Assembly: GCF_947252345.1 (NCBI RefSeq)
Contig: NZ_CAMXVC010000027.1
Span: 1-24,855 of the forward strand
Direction of reading: 5' to 3'
Length of the DNA: 24,855 nt
From: an uncultured Finegoldia sp.
GTDB lineage: Bacteria; Bacillota; Clostridia; Tissierellales; Peptoniphilaceae
In this document: positions 14,791 to 23,650 of the stretch, piece by piece
Numbering within the stretch: the first letter of the stretch is position 1
Layout: each line of letters begins with the position of its first letter
The notes under the pieces: model-generated
What the model was told of the DNA's origin: nothing
Database searches by the model: none
What the model saw: only the letters and a program-made list of their open reading frames with translations
Made by a program: the position numbers and the translations under genes

Positions 14791-16548
14791 TTATAAAATC
14801 TTTGCCGCTCCTCGATAAACCAATCCAGCGATTGGGTCAATTGTCAAAATTTCTTCATCTTTGATTATCTTCATAGCATCTTTACAACCAACAATAGTTG
14901 GTATTCCCAAATGAAGTCCAACTATTGCACCAGGAGATGTAAGTCCGCCTTCTTCGAGAATGATTGCGGAAGCTTTTTGGACATAAGGAACAAATTCTCT
15001 TTCCAAGCTGTACAACACAAGGGCATTTCCCTCTTCAAAACTCGAAGCTAAGTCCTGAGTATTTTTTGCTATTTTTGCTTTGACAGTTACAGATTTCTTT
15101 CCAATTCCTGTTCCTTCTATCAAAATATCTCCTATTGTGTGAACTTTTAGCAAATTAGTCGTGCCAGAAATTCCAACTGGAAGTCCCGCTGTAATTATAA
15201 TCAAATCTCCTTCGTGAACTAAATCTTTTTTTATTCCAGCAGAGATTGATCTGTCTATTACTTCATCAGTGTTTTCGCTCAATTCACTTAAAACTGGATG
15301 AACGCCCCAAATCAATGATAGTTTTCTCATAACTTCTTTTGATGTTGTAGCCGCAACTATCGGAGACAATGGGCGATATTTTGATACATTTCTGGCTGTG
15401 GAGCCGGAGGTTGTGGCAACCACGATGGCATTTGCACCTAGTTGTTCGCTTATGCTTCTCGTAGCGATGCTTATTGCATTAGTTGTAGTGATGTCAAGCC
15501 ATTTTAATCTTTTATTTGCAGATTCTTTAAATTCATCCGAATTTTCTGTGTTGATTGCGATATCATTCATAACTTTAACCGCATTCACCGGATAACTTCC
15601 AGCTGCTGTTTCTCCCGAAAGCATAACTGCATCACTTCCATCCAAAATAGCATTAGCAACATCAGTTACTTCCGCTCTTGTAGGTCTAGGATTTCTAATC
15701 ATAGAATCTAGCATTTGAGTTGCAGTTATTACTGGTTTTCCAGCGAGTGCTGTCTTTTTAATTATTTCTTTTTGGACAATCGGCATAATTTCTGTTTGGA
15801 TTTCTACTCCCAAATCCCCTCTTGCTACCATTATTCCATCAGATGTGTTGATAATTTCATCTAAGTTGTCCACACCTTCTTGTGACTCAATTTTAGAAAT
15901 AATTTTAATTTTATTTCCATTATTTTCTTCTAAAATTTTTCTAATATCCAAAACGTCTTGTGATTTTCTGATGAAAGAAGCCGCGATATAATCTATGCCA
16001 TTTTCAATTCCAAATTTTATATCAGAAATATCTTTGTCTGTTATAGCTGGAAGGTTGACTTTTGTGTTTGGTATATTTACTCCTTTTTTACTTTTCAATA
16101 CTCCGTAATTATTTACCCTGCAAATCACGTCTGTGTTTTTTATCTCCAAAACTTCAAGTTCAACAAGTCCATCGTCAATCAAAACTTTTTTTCCAACTTC
16201 CAAATCGTCAGAAAGCCCTTTATAACTTACTGAGCAAATATTTTTGTTCCCAACTACATCTCTGGTTGTAAGTGTAAATTCATCACCAATAGAAAGCTTA
16301 ACCTCATCAACTTCGAAATCTCCAAGTCTGATTTCTGGACCTTTTGTGTCCAACATAATCGCTATTGGTAAATCCAATTCTTCTCTTGCTTGTTTAATGT
16401 TTTGTATTCTTTTCAAATGTTCTTCGTGACTTCCGTGTGAGAAGTTCAATCTACAAACATTCATTCCATTTAGCATCAATGTTTTTAAAGTCTCTACAGA
16501 ATCTGATGCTGGTCCAATTGTACATACTATTTTTGTCTTTTTTAACAT
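14791..16548 (-). CDS. pyk: Pyruvate kinase with C-terminal PEP-utiliser-like domain
   Basis: Pyruvate kinase makes pyruvate and ATP from PEP and ADP. The 585 residues match the Bacillus-type enzyme. The barrel includes MLDTKGPEIRLG (65-76), ISKIESQEG (217-225) with the catalytic Lys219, MVARGDLGVE (240-249) and VITATQMLDSM (273-283). The B domain is at about 75-165. A C-terminal domain (about 485-585) is related to the phosphohistidine domain of PEP-utilising enzymes. Its active loop reads TSPGA (537-541), where Bacillus enzymes have TSHAA, so the histidine position is Pro. An AGGAG ribosome binding site lies 12 bases after pfkA. dnaE-pfkA-pyk is a common Firmicute order. Confidence 0.97.
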   Translation of the reverse strand: MLKKTKIVCTIGPASDSVETLKTLMLNGMNVCRLNFSHGSHEEHLKRIQNIKQAREELDLPIAIMLDTKGPEIRLGDFEVDEVKLSIGDEFTLTTRDVVGNKNICSVSYKGLSDDLEVGKKVLIDDGLVELEVLEIKNTDVICRVNNYGVLKSKKGVNIPNTKVNLPAITDKDISDIKFGIENGIDYIAASFIRKSQDVLDIRKILEENNGNKIKIISKIESQEGVDNLDEIINTSDGIMVARGDLGVEIQTEIMPIVQKEIIKKTALAGKPVITATQMLDSMIRNPRPTRAEVTDVANAILDGSDAVMLSGETAAGSYPVNAVKVMNDIAINTENSDEFKESANKRLKWLDITTTNAISIATRSISEQLGANAIVVATTSGSTARNVSKYRPLSPIVAATTSKEVMRKLSLIWGVHPVLSELSENTDEVIDRSISAGIKKDLVHEGDLIIITAGLPVGISGTTNLLKVHTIGDILIEGTGIGKKSVTVKAKIAKNTQDLASSFEEGNALVLYSLEREFVPYVQKASAIILEEGGLTSPGAIVGLHLGIPTIVGCKDAMKIIKDEEILTIDPIAGLVYRGAAKIL

Positions 16549-16560
16549 AATAACTCCTAA

Positions 16561-17520
16561 CTATATCGAAATTTCTTTCGACATTTTATATAAATCTTCT
16601 CTAAATTTTCTTTTTATCGTAACTGCTTGTTCTATTGGAACAGTTATGATTTTATTATCTTTCATAGCAATTGCCAAATCGCTTTTGTCTTCCATTATTA
16701 ATTTTACGGCTAAATTTCCCATTTGTGTTGCCATCAATCGGTCAAATGTGCACGGTGTTCCTCCACGTTGGACGTGTCCAAGTATCGTAACTTTTGTTTC
16801 TACTCCTGTTTTTTCTTCAATCATATTTTTGATGTCATATGCGCCCCCGACTCCTTCAGCGAGCATAATCAAATGATGAAGTTTGCCTCTTTTTCTACCA
16901 CGTTCGATTTTTTCTGTTACTTCGTCAATATTTAAATCGACTTCCGGAACTAATATCGATTCAGCTCCCGATGCAACTCCAGAGTACAAGGCTATGTCGC
17001 CGCAATTTCTTCCCATTACTTCGATAATATTTGCCCTGCCGTGGCTGGAAGATGTATCCCTTAATTTTGAAATAGCATCGCTAACCGTTTCTACTGCTGT
17101 GAAAAAACCAATCGTGTAGTCTGTGTATCCCATATCATTATCAATTGTGCATGGAATTGCTATTGTGGATATTCCAATTTTGCTCAAAGCACTCGCTCCT
17201 TTGAATGAGCCATCTCCTCCGAGAACAACTAACCCGTCAATGCCAAAATCTTTTAAAATTTGAGCGCCTTTTTTCTGTCCTTCTTCTGTTTTAAATTCCA
17301 AACATCTAGCGGAGCCTAATATTGTTCCACCTCTGTGTATTATATCAGCAACCGATGATACATTCATTTCATAAATATTGCCGTTCATAAGACCATCATA
17401 TCCAGACCTTATTCCCATAACTCTTATTCCATTGTAAATACACGTTCTGGCAATCGCTCTAATGCACGCATTCATTCCCGGCGCATCTCCACCACTTGTC
17501 AGTATTGCTATTGTTTTCAT
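16561..17520 (-). CDS. pfkA: ATP-dependent 6-phosphofructokinase
   Basis: PfkA phosphorylates fructose 6-phosphate in the committed step of glycolysis. The 319-residue bacterial form shows TSGGDAPGMNA (8-18), the ATP-specific GGDGS loop (101-105), the catalytic PCTIDND (123-129) with D127, and a MGRNCGD segment (169-175). HVQRGGTPCTFDR, near the C-terminus, binds substrate. Gly at 104 indicates use of ATP rather than pyrophosphate. The ATG follows an AGAGGT ribosome binding site 9 bases after dnaE. It is in an operon with dnaE and pyk. Confidence 0.98.
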   Translation of the reverse strand: MKTIAILTSGGDAPGMNACIRAIARTCIYNGIRVMGIRSGYDGLMNGNIYEMNVSSVADIIHRGGTILGSARCLEFKTEEGQKKGAQILKDFGIDGLVVLGGDGSFKGASALSKIGISTIAIPCTIDNDMGYTDYTIGFFTAVETVSDAISKLRDTSSSHGRANIIEVMGRNCGDIALYSGVASGAESILVPEVDLNIDEVTEKIERGRKRGKLHHLIMLAEGVGGAYDIKNMIEEKTGVETKVTILGHVQRGGTPCTFDRLMATQMGNLAVKLIMEDKSDLAIAMKDNKIITVPIEQAVTIKRKFREDLYKMSKEISI

Positions 17521-17529
17521 AATTTACCT

Positions 17530-20500
17530 CTATTTTAACACTACATTCTCTTTTCCCAACAATTCCACTAGCTCATCAATGGTCTTGTCTGTCGTAGAAA
17601 TTCTGAACTCATTGCCAAGTAGATAGTTTTGTTTTTTTTCTTCAAAATATATATTTGACTCAATATTTCCGGGACTTTCCAAGAGAATTGGCTTTATTTT
17701 GTCCCACATATAACTTGGCATACTTTTGGTTATTCTGATGAATAATTTTTTCTCTGAACTTTCGTTAAATTTTGCGGATGTTTTAGATTCAATGCTATCA
17801 ATCTTATCGACCAATATTTTCGGTTCTTCACCTTCAATGATATTTAATCTCCCAGAAACTATCAAAATCTCATCTTCTTTTAAGATATTTGAATACATTT
17901 CGTATTTTTGTGGAAAAACAATAAGTTCCATCACACCATACAAATCTTCGAACTTAACAAATTCCATAATTTTTTGGTTTTTTGTAAATTTTTTATTTAT
18001 TGATTCAATAATTCCTACAACACAGACTTTCTTTCCGTCAAAGTTTTTTTCGTTGTAGATTTCATCGTCTAAATCGCTAGTTGAGAAATTAGAATATTTC
18101 TGAATTATTTTTGAATACGACCTCAAAGGATGATCTGTTAAATATATTCCAAGAACTTCCTTTTCCATTCTTAACAATTCACTTTTTTCAAATTCTTCAC
18201 TTGTAATAAAATCATCTTGTGAATTGTCCGTATCCGATTTTTCTTCAAACATATCAAACAAGTTCGATTGACCTGGAACATTGTTTTTTAGCCCAGATTG
18301 CACCGAATCTATTATTGTCTGATATTGTAACATCAACGATTTTCTTGTCTGACCGAGTGAGCTAAATGCTCCCGCTTTTATCAAAGACTCTATTGACCTT
18401 TTATTGATAGCTGATTTGTCTTTTTCGTAAATTCGTTCTATAAAATCTCTGAAACTTTTGAATTTACCATTTTCATTTCGGGAAATTATTGTTTGTTCGA
18501 TCAGATTAGAGCCGACATTTTTTATTGCTTTTAATCCGTATATTATGGAGTTGTCTTTGACATCAAACTTATCCAAGCTGTAATTTATGTCAGGTTTTAA
18601 TATCTCAATGTTCAATCTTCTCGCTTCTTCGATATACAGTGAAATTTGAGAAGTGTTACCCATAACAGAAGATATAAGAGCTGCCAAAAATTCCACTGGA
18701 TAGTAGTATTTTAACCACGCTGTCCTCATGGCGACTAATGAATACGCTGCTGAGTGCGATTTGTTAAATGCGTATTTCGCAAAATCTATCATTAAGTCAT
18801 AGATTTTATTCGCTACATCCTCTTCGACTCCTCTTCTAATTGCACCTTCAATTAGTATTTCTCCATCGTCATTTGTCTTTCCAAATATAAATTCTTTTCT
18901 ACCATCTTCCATTACCTTCATCTTTTTTTTGCTCATAGCACGTCTAAGATTGTCGGCTTCTCCAAGGCTAAACCCTGCAATTTTCTGGACAATTTGCATT
19001 ACTTGTTCTTGGTAGACTATCGTTCCATATGTTGGCTTCAAAATATCCTCTAATAACGGTGACAAATATTCTACGTCTTTTTCATTGTGCTTGTTGTGAA
19101 TATATGTTGGTATTTCATTCATTGGTCCTGGTCTGAATAAAGCATTAGCTGCGATTAAATCGTCAAACTTGTTAGGCTTCAATTCTTTTAGAAAGTTTCT
19201 CATTCCTTGAGATTCAAACTGGAATATTCCAAGTGTCTGTGCCACAGTAAACATCGACAAAACTTTCGGGTCATTTTCATTCATCTCATCGTATGTAACT
19301 ATGATGTTTTTGTTTTTCTTGATGAATTTTATGCAATCGCTAATTACAGTTAATGTTCTTAGACCCAAAAAATCCATCTTCAATAGACCGAGCTCTTCCA
19401 ATTCAGTCATATTGAATTGAGTGATTACTGCATCTTTGTTTAATGCTAGCGGAACATACTCCATTATCGGAAGCTTTGAGATAACGACTCCAGCGGCATG
19501 CGTAGATGTGTGTCGTGGCATTCCTTCCACTCTTCTAGCTACATCAACTAATTTTTTAACAGTTTTATCACTTTCGTATGCTTTTCTAAATTCCGGAGAA
19601 ATTTCCAATGATTTTTCAATATTTATGTTCAACAAATTTGGAACTTTTTTTGCAGTGTCATCGACCATTTTAAAATCCATAGCCAAAACTCTACCAACAT
19701 CTCTGATTGCATTTCTAGCAGCCATAGTTCCAAAAGTCACAATCTGTGCAACTTTATCGACTCCATATTTTCTGACTACATAATCTATAACTTCTTCTCT
19801 TCTTTCGTAACAAAAATCGATGTCGATATCTGGCATTGAAACACGTTCCGGATTCAAAAATCTTTCAAAAATCAAATCATAATCCAATGGATTTATATCT
19901 GTAATTTCTAAGCAATAACTTATTATGCTTCCCGCTGCAGAACCACGTCCAGGCCCAACGGGAATGTCTTGTGATTTTGCAAATCTAATAAAATCCCAAA
20001 CTATTAGAAAATAATCGACATAACCCATTTTTTCGATTACAGAAAGCTCATATTCGCATCTTTTTTTAGCTTCATCTAATCTTTCATCATTTGCAAATCT
20101 TTTTTCTAATCCATCGAAGACAAGTTTTTTTAGATAGCTTTTATTAGTGTATCCATCTGGAATGGAAAAATACGGAAGATGAAGATTACCAAATTCAAGT
20201 TCTACATTGCACATATCTGCGATTTTCTTTGTATTTTCAATAGCATCTGGATAATCTTTGAACAAATCTCTCATTTGTTCTTCACTTCTAAGGAAAAACT
20301 CGCCGGGAATATAACTCATCTTATTTTCTTCTTCGATAGTTTTTCCTGTCTGAAGGCAAATTAATATATTGTGAATTTTGTAATCGTCTTTTTCTATATA
20401 GTGAACATCATTCGTACATACTAATCCAATATCGAGTTCTTTTGCAATTTTAGGAATATTTTCCATAACAACCGCATCATCTCTTGAAGAATGGTTCTGC

Positions 20501-21021
20501 AATTCTAAGTAAAAATCATCGCCGAAAATTTTTTTTAACTCTCTGGCAACATCACAAGCTTTATTATACCCATATCTTATAAGAGACTCTTGAACTTCTC
20601 CCTTCAAACAAGCAGATAGTGCAATTATTCCTTCTGAATATTTTTTTAATGTGTTTTTGTCAACTCTCGGTTTGTAGTAGAATCCTTCTACATATCCAAG
20701 AGAGACGATTTTCATCAAATTTGAATAACCTTTTTGATTTTTTGCTAAAAGAACTAAATGATTGTAAAATCTGTTTTCAGGATTTTTAATTTTATGGTCT
20801 TTATTTGTTGTGTAAATTTCGCAGCCAATAATGGGCTTAATATTTCTTTTTTTGCATTCTTTGTAAAATTTAACAGTCCCAAACATACTGCCGTGGTCTG
20901 TAATGGCGATGGCTTTCATATTTAATTGTTCAACTTTGTCCAATAATTTTTCGATAGGACAAAATCCATCAAGTAAGCTGTATTCTGTGTGGACATGCAA
21001 ATGAGTGAATGTGTCTATCAT
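17530..21021 (-). CDS. dnaE: DNA polymerase III alpha subunit, DnaE
   Basis: This is a C-family replicative polymerase. The N-terminal PHP domain (about 5-280) keeps its metal-ligand pattern (HLHVHTEYS, ITDHGSM, GCEIY, NDVHY), so it may still bind metals. The palm has GPGRGSAAGS (356-365) and the catalytic PDIDIDF (397-403), with D398 and D400; D550 in KMDFLGLR is the third catalytic Asp. Fingers, tandem helix-hairpin-helix and an OB domain (about 990-1070) follow, and the C-terminus is complete. Length 1163 is typical of DnaE1. There is no exonuclease insert, so it is not PolC. An AAGGAGA ribosome binding site precedes the ATG. It is the first gene of the dnaE-pfkA-pyk-HAD-rqcP-divIC run. 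Confidence 0.98.
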   Translation of the reverse strand: MIDTFTHLHVHTEYSLLDGFCPIEKLLDKVEQLNMKAIAITDHGSMFGTVKFYKECKKRNIKPIIGCEIYTTNKDHKIKNPENRFYNHLVLLAKNQKGYSNLMKIVSLGYVEGFYYKPRVDKNTLKKYSEGIIALSACLKGEVQESLIRYGYNKACDVARELKKIFGDDFYLELQNHSSRDDAVVMENIPKIAKELDIGLVCTNDVHYIEKDDYKIHNILICLQTGKTIEEENKMSYIPGEFFLRSEEQMRDLFKDYPDAIENTKKIADMCNVELEFGNLHLPYFSIPDGYTNKSYLKKLVFDGLEKRFANDERLDEAKKRCEYELSVIEKMGYVDYFLIVWDFIRFAKSQDIPVGPGRGSAAGSIISYCLEITDINPLDYDLIFERFLNPERVSMPDIDIDFCYERREEVIDYVVRKYGVDKVAQIVTFGTMAARNAIRDVGRVLAMDFKMVDDTAKKVPNLLNINIEKSLEISPEFRKAYESDKTVKKLVDVARRVEGMPRHTSTHAAGVVISKLPIMEYVPLALNKDAVITQFNMTELEELGLLKMDFLGLRTLTVISDCIKFIKKNKNIIVTYDEMNENDPKVLSMFTVAQTLGIFQFESQGMRNFLKELKPNKFDDLIAANALFRPGPMNEIPTYIHNKHNEKDVEYLSPLLEDILKPTYGTIVYQEQVMQIVQKIAGFSLGEADNLRRAMSKKKMKVMEDGRKEFIFGKTNDDGEILIEGAIRRGVEEDVANKIYDLMIDFAKYAFNKSHSAAYSLVAMRTAWLKYYYPVEFLAALISSVMGNTSQISLYIEEARRLNIEILKPDINYSLDKFDVKDNSIIYGLKAIKNVGSNLIEQTIISRNENGKFKSFRDFIERIYEKDKSAINKRSIESLIKAGAFSSLGQTRKSLMLQYQTIIDSVQSGLKNNVPGQSNLFDMFEEKSDTDNSQDDFITSEEFEKSELLRMEKEVLGIYLTDHPLRSYSKIIQKYSNFSTSDLDDEIYNEKNFDGKKVCVVGIIESINKKFTKNQKIMEFVKFEDLYGVMELIVFPQKYEMYSNILKEDEILIVSGRLNIIEGEEPKILVDKIDSIESKTSAKFNESSEKKLFIRITKSMPSYMWDKIKPILLESPGNIESNIYFEEKKQNYLLGNEFRISTTDKTIDELVELLGKENVVLK

Positions 21022-21049
21022 ATTAATCTCCTTTAGCTATATATATTTT

Positions 21050-21058
21050 ATAATACCA
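21050..21058 (-). promoter_or_regulatory. Probable extended -10 promoter for dnaE
   Basis: On the minus strand, TGGTATTAT (21058-21050) matches an extended -10 element (TGn before a near-consensus hexamer), about 30 bases before the dnaE ATG. No clear -35 box is seen upstream, where the whiA terminator lies. A start here is expected because the terminator separates dnaE from whiA. Confidence 0.45.
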
Positions 21059-21073
21059 GAGAAAAATTTAAAA

Positions 21074-21107
21074 GAAAAATTGCTGACAGCTATAACTCAT
21101 CAGCAAT
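21074..21107 (-). terminator. Terminator of the Nudix-whiA transcript
   Basis: On the minus strand, ATTGCTGA (21107-21100) pairs perfectly with TCAGCAAT (21086-21079) around a 13-base loop, followed by a run of Ts. The 5' arm uses the last codons of whiA and its stop codon lies in the loop. The plus strand also has a T run, but no plus-strand gene ends here. Confidence 0.85.
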
Positions 21108-22007
21108 TTTTTTTAATTTATTCAGTCTATAACTAACTCCAGATTTAGAAATCTTGGGATTCATCATTTCGCCCAACTGTTTAAGCGAAATGTCTGGATT
21201 TTCTATTCTAGCATATGCTAATTCCAACAAGGCTGGATCTAATGATTCAAGCCCTATTGTTTTTTCAATTTTTTCAATTATAATCTTTTGTTTCAATGAG
21301 GCATCTATTGTTTTATTTAGATTTGCTGTTTCAAAATTAAATCTTCTATTTACATTATTTTTAATGTCCTTAAAAGCTCTAATATTTTCAAATTTCAATA
21401 CGCTATTATAAGCTTTAATTAAACTCAAAAAATCAGAAATAGTCTCTGCTTCTTTCATATACAGTACGTAATTTTCATTTCTTTCAAAAATCGAAGATTT
21501 TATCTGGAACAATTGCAAAATATCTTTAACTTGATTGCTCACATTTTCTTTTTTGAATATTATTTCCAAATGATACATACTTGATGGGTCATAACAAAAT
21601 CCAGTTCCAAGAAAAGCTCCTTGTAAGAAACTTATCTTCTTGGAATCAGTATTTATCAGGTCTTCAAAAATTCCATTATCAAAGTCAAACGGATTTGTCG
21701 ATGTGCGCGTGTCTTGGCAAAATCTGCTAGCAACATCTTCTCCAATAATAACCTCGTAGATATTTTTTTTCCTTAAATTATTGTTGTGTCGCACTTTAAT
21801 GTCACAATCATAGGCGTATAATTTTTTGATATTCGAAAAAATCAATCTCGCAATTGGATTGCTTTCGGTTTTTAAAGTAACTTTTACGCCATTAATATTG
21901 AAATTCAAAGTTCCAATAGTTTTCGTGAAAGCTGATAACATTGCCAAAATATCATAATCATCCAGATTAGCTATAATTTCTGTTTTAATATCAGATGAAA
22001 AGCTCAT
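21090..22007 (-). CDS. whiA: DNA-binding protein WhiA
   Basis: WhiA has an N-terminal domain related to LAGLIDADG homing endonucleases but without their catalytic residues, and a C-terminal helix-turn-helix. Here the N-terminus MSFSSDIKTEI is typical, and the HTH is in NPDISLKQLGEMMNPKISKS (about 273-292), followed by GVSYRLNKL. Length 305 is normal. In Streptomyces it controls sporulation genes; in B. subtilis it affects division and chromosome segregation. The start follows an AAAGGT site. The gene lies 4 bases after the Nudix gene and ends in a terminator. rapZ (yvcJ) and yvcK, the usual neighbours, are not here. Confidence 0.95.
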   Translation of the reverse strand: MSFSSDIKTEIIANLDDYDILAMLSAFTKTIGTLNFNINGVKVTLKTESNPIARLIFSNIKKLYAYDCDIKVRHNNNLRKKNIYEVIIGEDVASRFCQDTRTSTNPFDFDNGIFEDLINTDSKKISFLQGAFLGTGFCYDPSSMYHLEIIFKKENVSNQVKDILQLFQIKSSIFERNENYVLYMKEAETISDFLSLIKAYNSVLKFENIRAFKDIKNNVNRRFNFETANLNKTIDASLKQKIIIEKIEKTIGLESLDPALLELAYARIENPDISLKQLGEMMNPKISKSGVSYRLNKLKKIADEL

Positions 22008-22011
22008 ATCG

Positions 22012-22416
22012 TTACCTTTTTTTTATAAATGATTTTGCTGTTTTAATCATATTTTTTTCCGCACTGTGACGGACATATCTCAATGCTTTGTCAGGGTGCA
22101 TAAAATCTCCTTCTGCAAAGCCTTCTTCTCTTTGTGGGATAATATTACTATCTTTCGTTACCATATAAAAATAGTGAACTGTTTTTAGAACTTTTGTGCC
22201 ATCTAAATGTCTGTACTTGTATTTTACATAACCAATATATCTTACTATCTCGGCTTTAAGTCCTGATTCTTCAAAAACTTCTCTAATTGCAGTTTGTTCT
22301 AAACTTTCTCCTTTCTCTACCCTACCTTTAGGAAGAACCCATTCACCACGGAACTTTTTAAGTACAGCAACATTACCATTATTGATAACAACCCCACCTG
22401 CACTTATTTCTTCCAT
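22012..22416 (-). CDS. Nudix hydrolase (YvcI-like position)
   Basis: The 134-residue protein has a complete Nudix box at 31-53: G-x5-E-x7-REVFEESGL. It therefore probably hydrolyses a nucleoside diphosphate linked to another group, with Mg2+ bound by the REVFEE glutamates. The substrate is not evident. In B. subtilis the Nudix gene yvcI lies in the operon yvcI-rapZ-yvcK-whiA, so this could be its equivalent in a shortened operon. An AGGAGG ribosome binding site precedes the ATG. It is the first gene of a two-gene transcript with whiA. Confidence 0.92.
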   Translation of the reverse strand: MEEISAGGVVINNGNVAVLKKFRGEWVLPKGRVEKGESLEQTAIREVFEESGLKAEIVRYIGYVKYKYRHLDGTKVLKTVHYFYMVTKDSNIIPQREEGFAEGDFMHPDKALRYVRHSAEKNMIKTAKSFIKKR

Positions 22417-22447
22417 AAATCCTCCTATAAATTAAAAATCTATTACT

Positions 22448-22453
22448 ATTATA
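22448..22453 (-). promoter_or_regulatory. Possible -10 box for Nudix-whiA
   Basis: An exact TATAAT on the minus strand lies about 30 bases before the Nudix ATG. No good -35 hexamer is present at the usual distance, so this is a weak call. The 151-base divergent spacer to the plus-strand gene is very AT-rich, and I see no other structure in it. Confidence 0.35.
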
Positions 22454-22539
22454 AACTGAATTTAAAATATTTAAAAGTATCAGAATAGATTAAAAATTTT
22501 TCAAATAAATTTAAGTTTCTATATTTTCACTACTATATA

Positions 22540-22548
22540 TGATACAAT
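22540..22548 (+). promoter_or_regulatory. Probable extended -10 promoter for xpaC-telA
   Basis: TGATACAAT (22540-22548) is an extended -10 element with one mismatch in the hexamer. It lies about 20 bases before the ATG at 22568. The -35 region is weak. An AGGTG ribosome binding site precedes the ATG. Confidence 0.5.
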
Positions 22549-22567
22549 AGTAATAGGTAGGTGTGAA

Positions 22568-23650
22568 ATGAAAAAAAATAAACTAGAAGAATATATTGAC
22601 AACGCTATAAGCAATAATGATTTTTCAAAAGTTGGTGAAATTATCGAAAAATCCATTGATATGGCTTTAGATTTATCAAAAAGCGGACTAAATGTCGTCA
22701 TGAACACATTTAATTTGAAGCCAAAACAAAAACCTAATTATATAGCGAACAAAGACCCCCAACTTGTTACTCAAAAAAAGATAAATCCAAAAAATTACTT
22801 TGCATTAAGAAATATATGTTATTTTATTTGTGCCGTGATGTTATTTGGTTCAATCGTATCACTGAACCAGAGCTTAGCTGATTTGTTTTCTGGAATAATG
22901 TTCGGTTTAGGATTTGGTTTTGTAGGATTTTTGTCGCATATACACGCGTCAAAATTACAACGATTTTTGAGATACAAAACAGAAATTGGAGACAATAAGA
23001 TTTTGAGCGTAGAGGATTTTGCATCAGCTGTTAATCTTCCTGTGGAAAAATGTAGTAAAGAACTAATTTATTTCATCAACAAAAGATATTTCCCACAAGC
23101 TCGCATTGTAGAAAACGGAAACTTATTTTTGTTAGACAGAACTAGCTATGACGCCTATAAGGCTCATTGTTTAAACGAAACAAAAATTGAGCAAGAAGAT
23201 AAAAAAGAGCTAGAATCCAATCGTGATATTACAAATTACATTACAATGACTGAACAACTGATAGAATCAATTCACGATTACGATTTTAAAAATGATGTTG
23301 TAAAATTAAAGGATTTATTGGTATCTATCAATCATCAAATCCAAAAAGATGGCTCCGATGTCAATGGACTCAATAAATTTGTAGACTATTATACGCCAAC
23401 CGCCATCAATTTGGTTAAAAATTACATTCAGTTTGAAAATGAAAAAAATGACATTCTAAGTGTAGAGAAATCACAAGAGGATATTAAAAATGCAATAGAA
23501 AATATAAACGAAGCTTTTGCAAAATTGTTGACCGATTTGTACAGTGATGATATTTTAAATATAAATTCTGAAATTGAGGTTATGAACACTCTTCTATCTC
23601 AAGATGGATTGATAGAAAAAAATACTATGTTTAAGAAAGGAAATAATTAA
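22568..23650 (+). CDS. XpaC-like membrane protein (5-bromo-4-chloroindolyl phosphate hydrolysis family)
   Basis: The 360-residue protein has a polar N-terminus (1-75), two adjacent membrane helices (about 80-99 and 105-123, the second Gly-rich), and a winged-helix-like segment (about 145-198, from LSVEDFASAVNLP to DRTSYDAY). A largely helical, charged C-terminal part (about 205-355) follows. This architecture and the telA neighbour fit the XpaC family (Pfam Halogen_Hydrol). The family name comes from a phenotype on an indolyl phosphate dye; no catalytic residues are established, and I see none. It is divergent from the Nudix gene and its stop overlaps the telA ATG (TAATG). Confidence 0.8.
   Translation: MKKNKLEEYIDNAISNNDFSKVGEIIEKSIDMALDLSKSGLNVVMNTFNLKPKQKPNYIANKDPQLVTQKKINPKNYFALRNICYFICAVMLFGSIVSLNQSLADLFSGIMFGLGFGFVGFLSHIHASKLQRFLRYKTEIGDNKILSVEDFASAVNLPVEKCSKELIYFINKRYFPQARIVENGNLFLLDRTSYDAYKAHCLNETKIEQEDKKELESNRDITNYITMTEQLIESIHDYDFKNDVVKLKDLLVSINHQIQKDGSDVNGLNKFVDYYTPTAINLVKNYIQFENEKNDILSVEKSQEDIKNAIENINEAFAKLLTDLYSDDILNINSEIEVMNTLLSQDGLIEKNTMFKKGNN

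Noticed and set aside
17726..18058. Plus-strand open frame of 110 codons
   Set aside because: It is antisense to the dnaE C-terminal region with no start signal.
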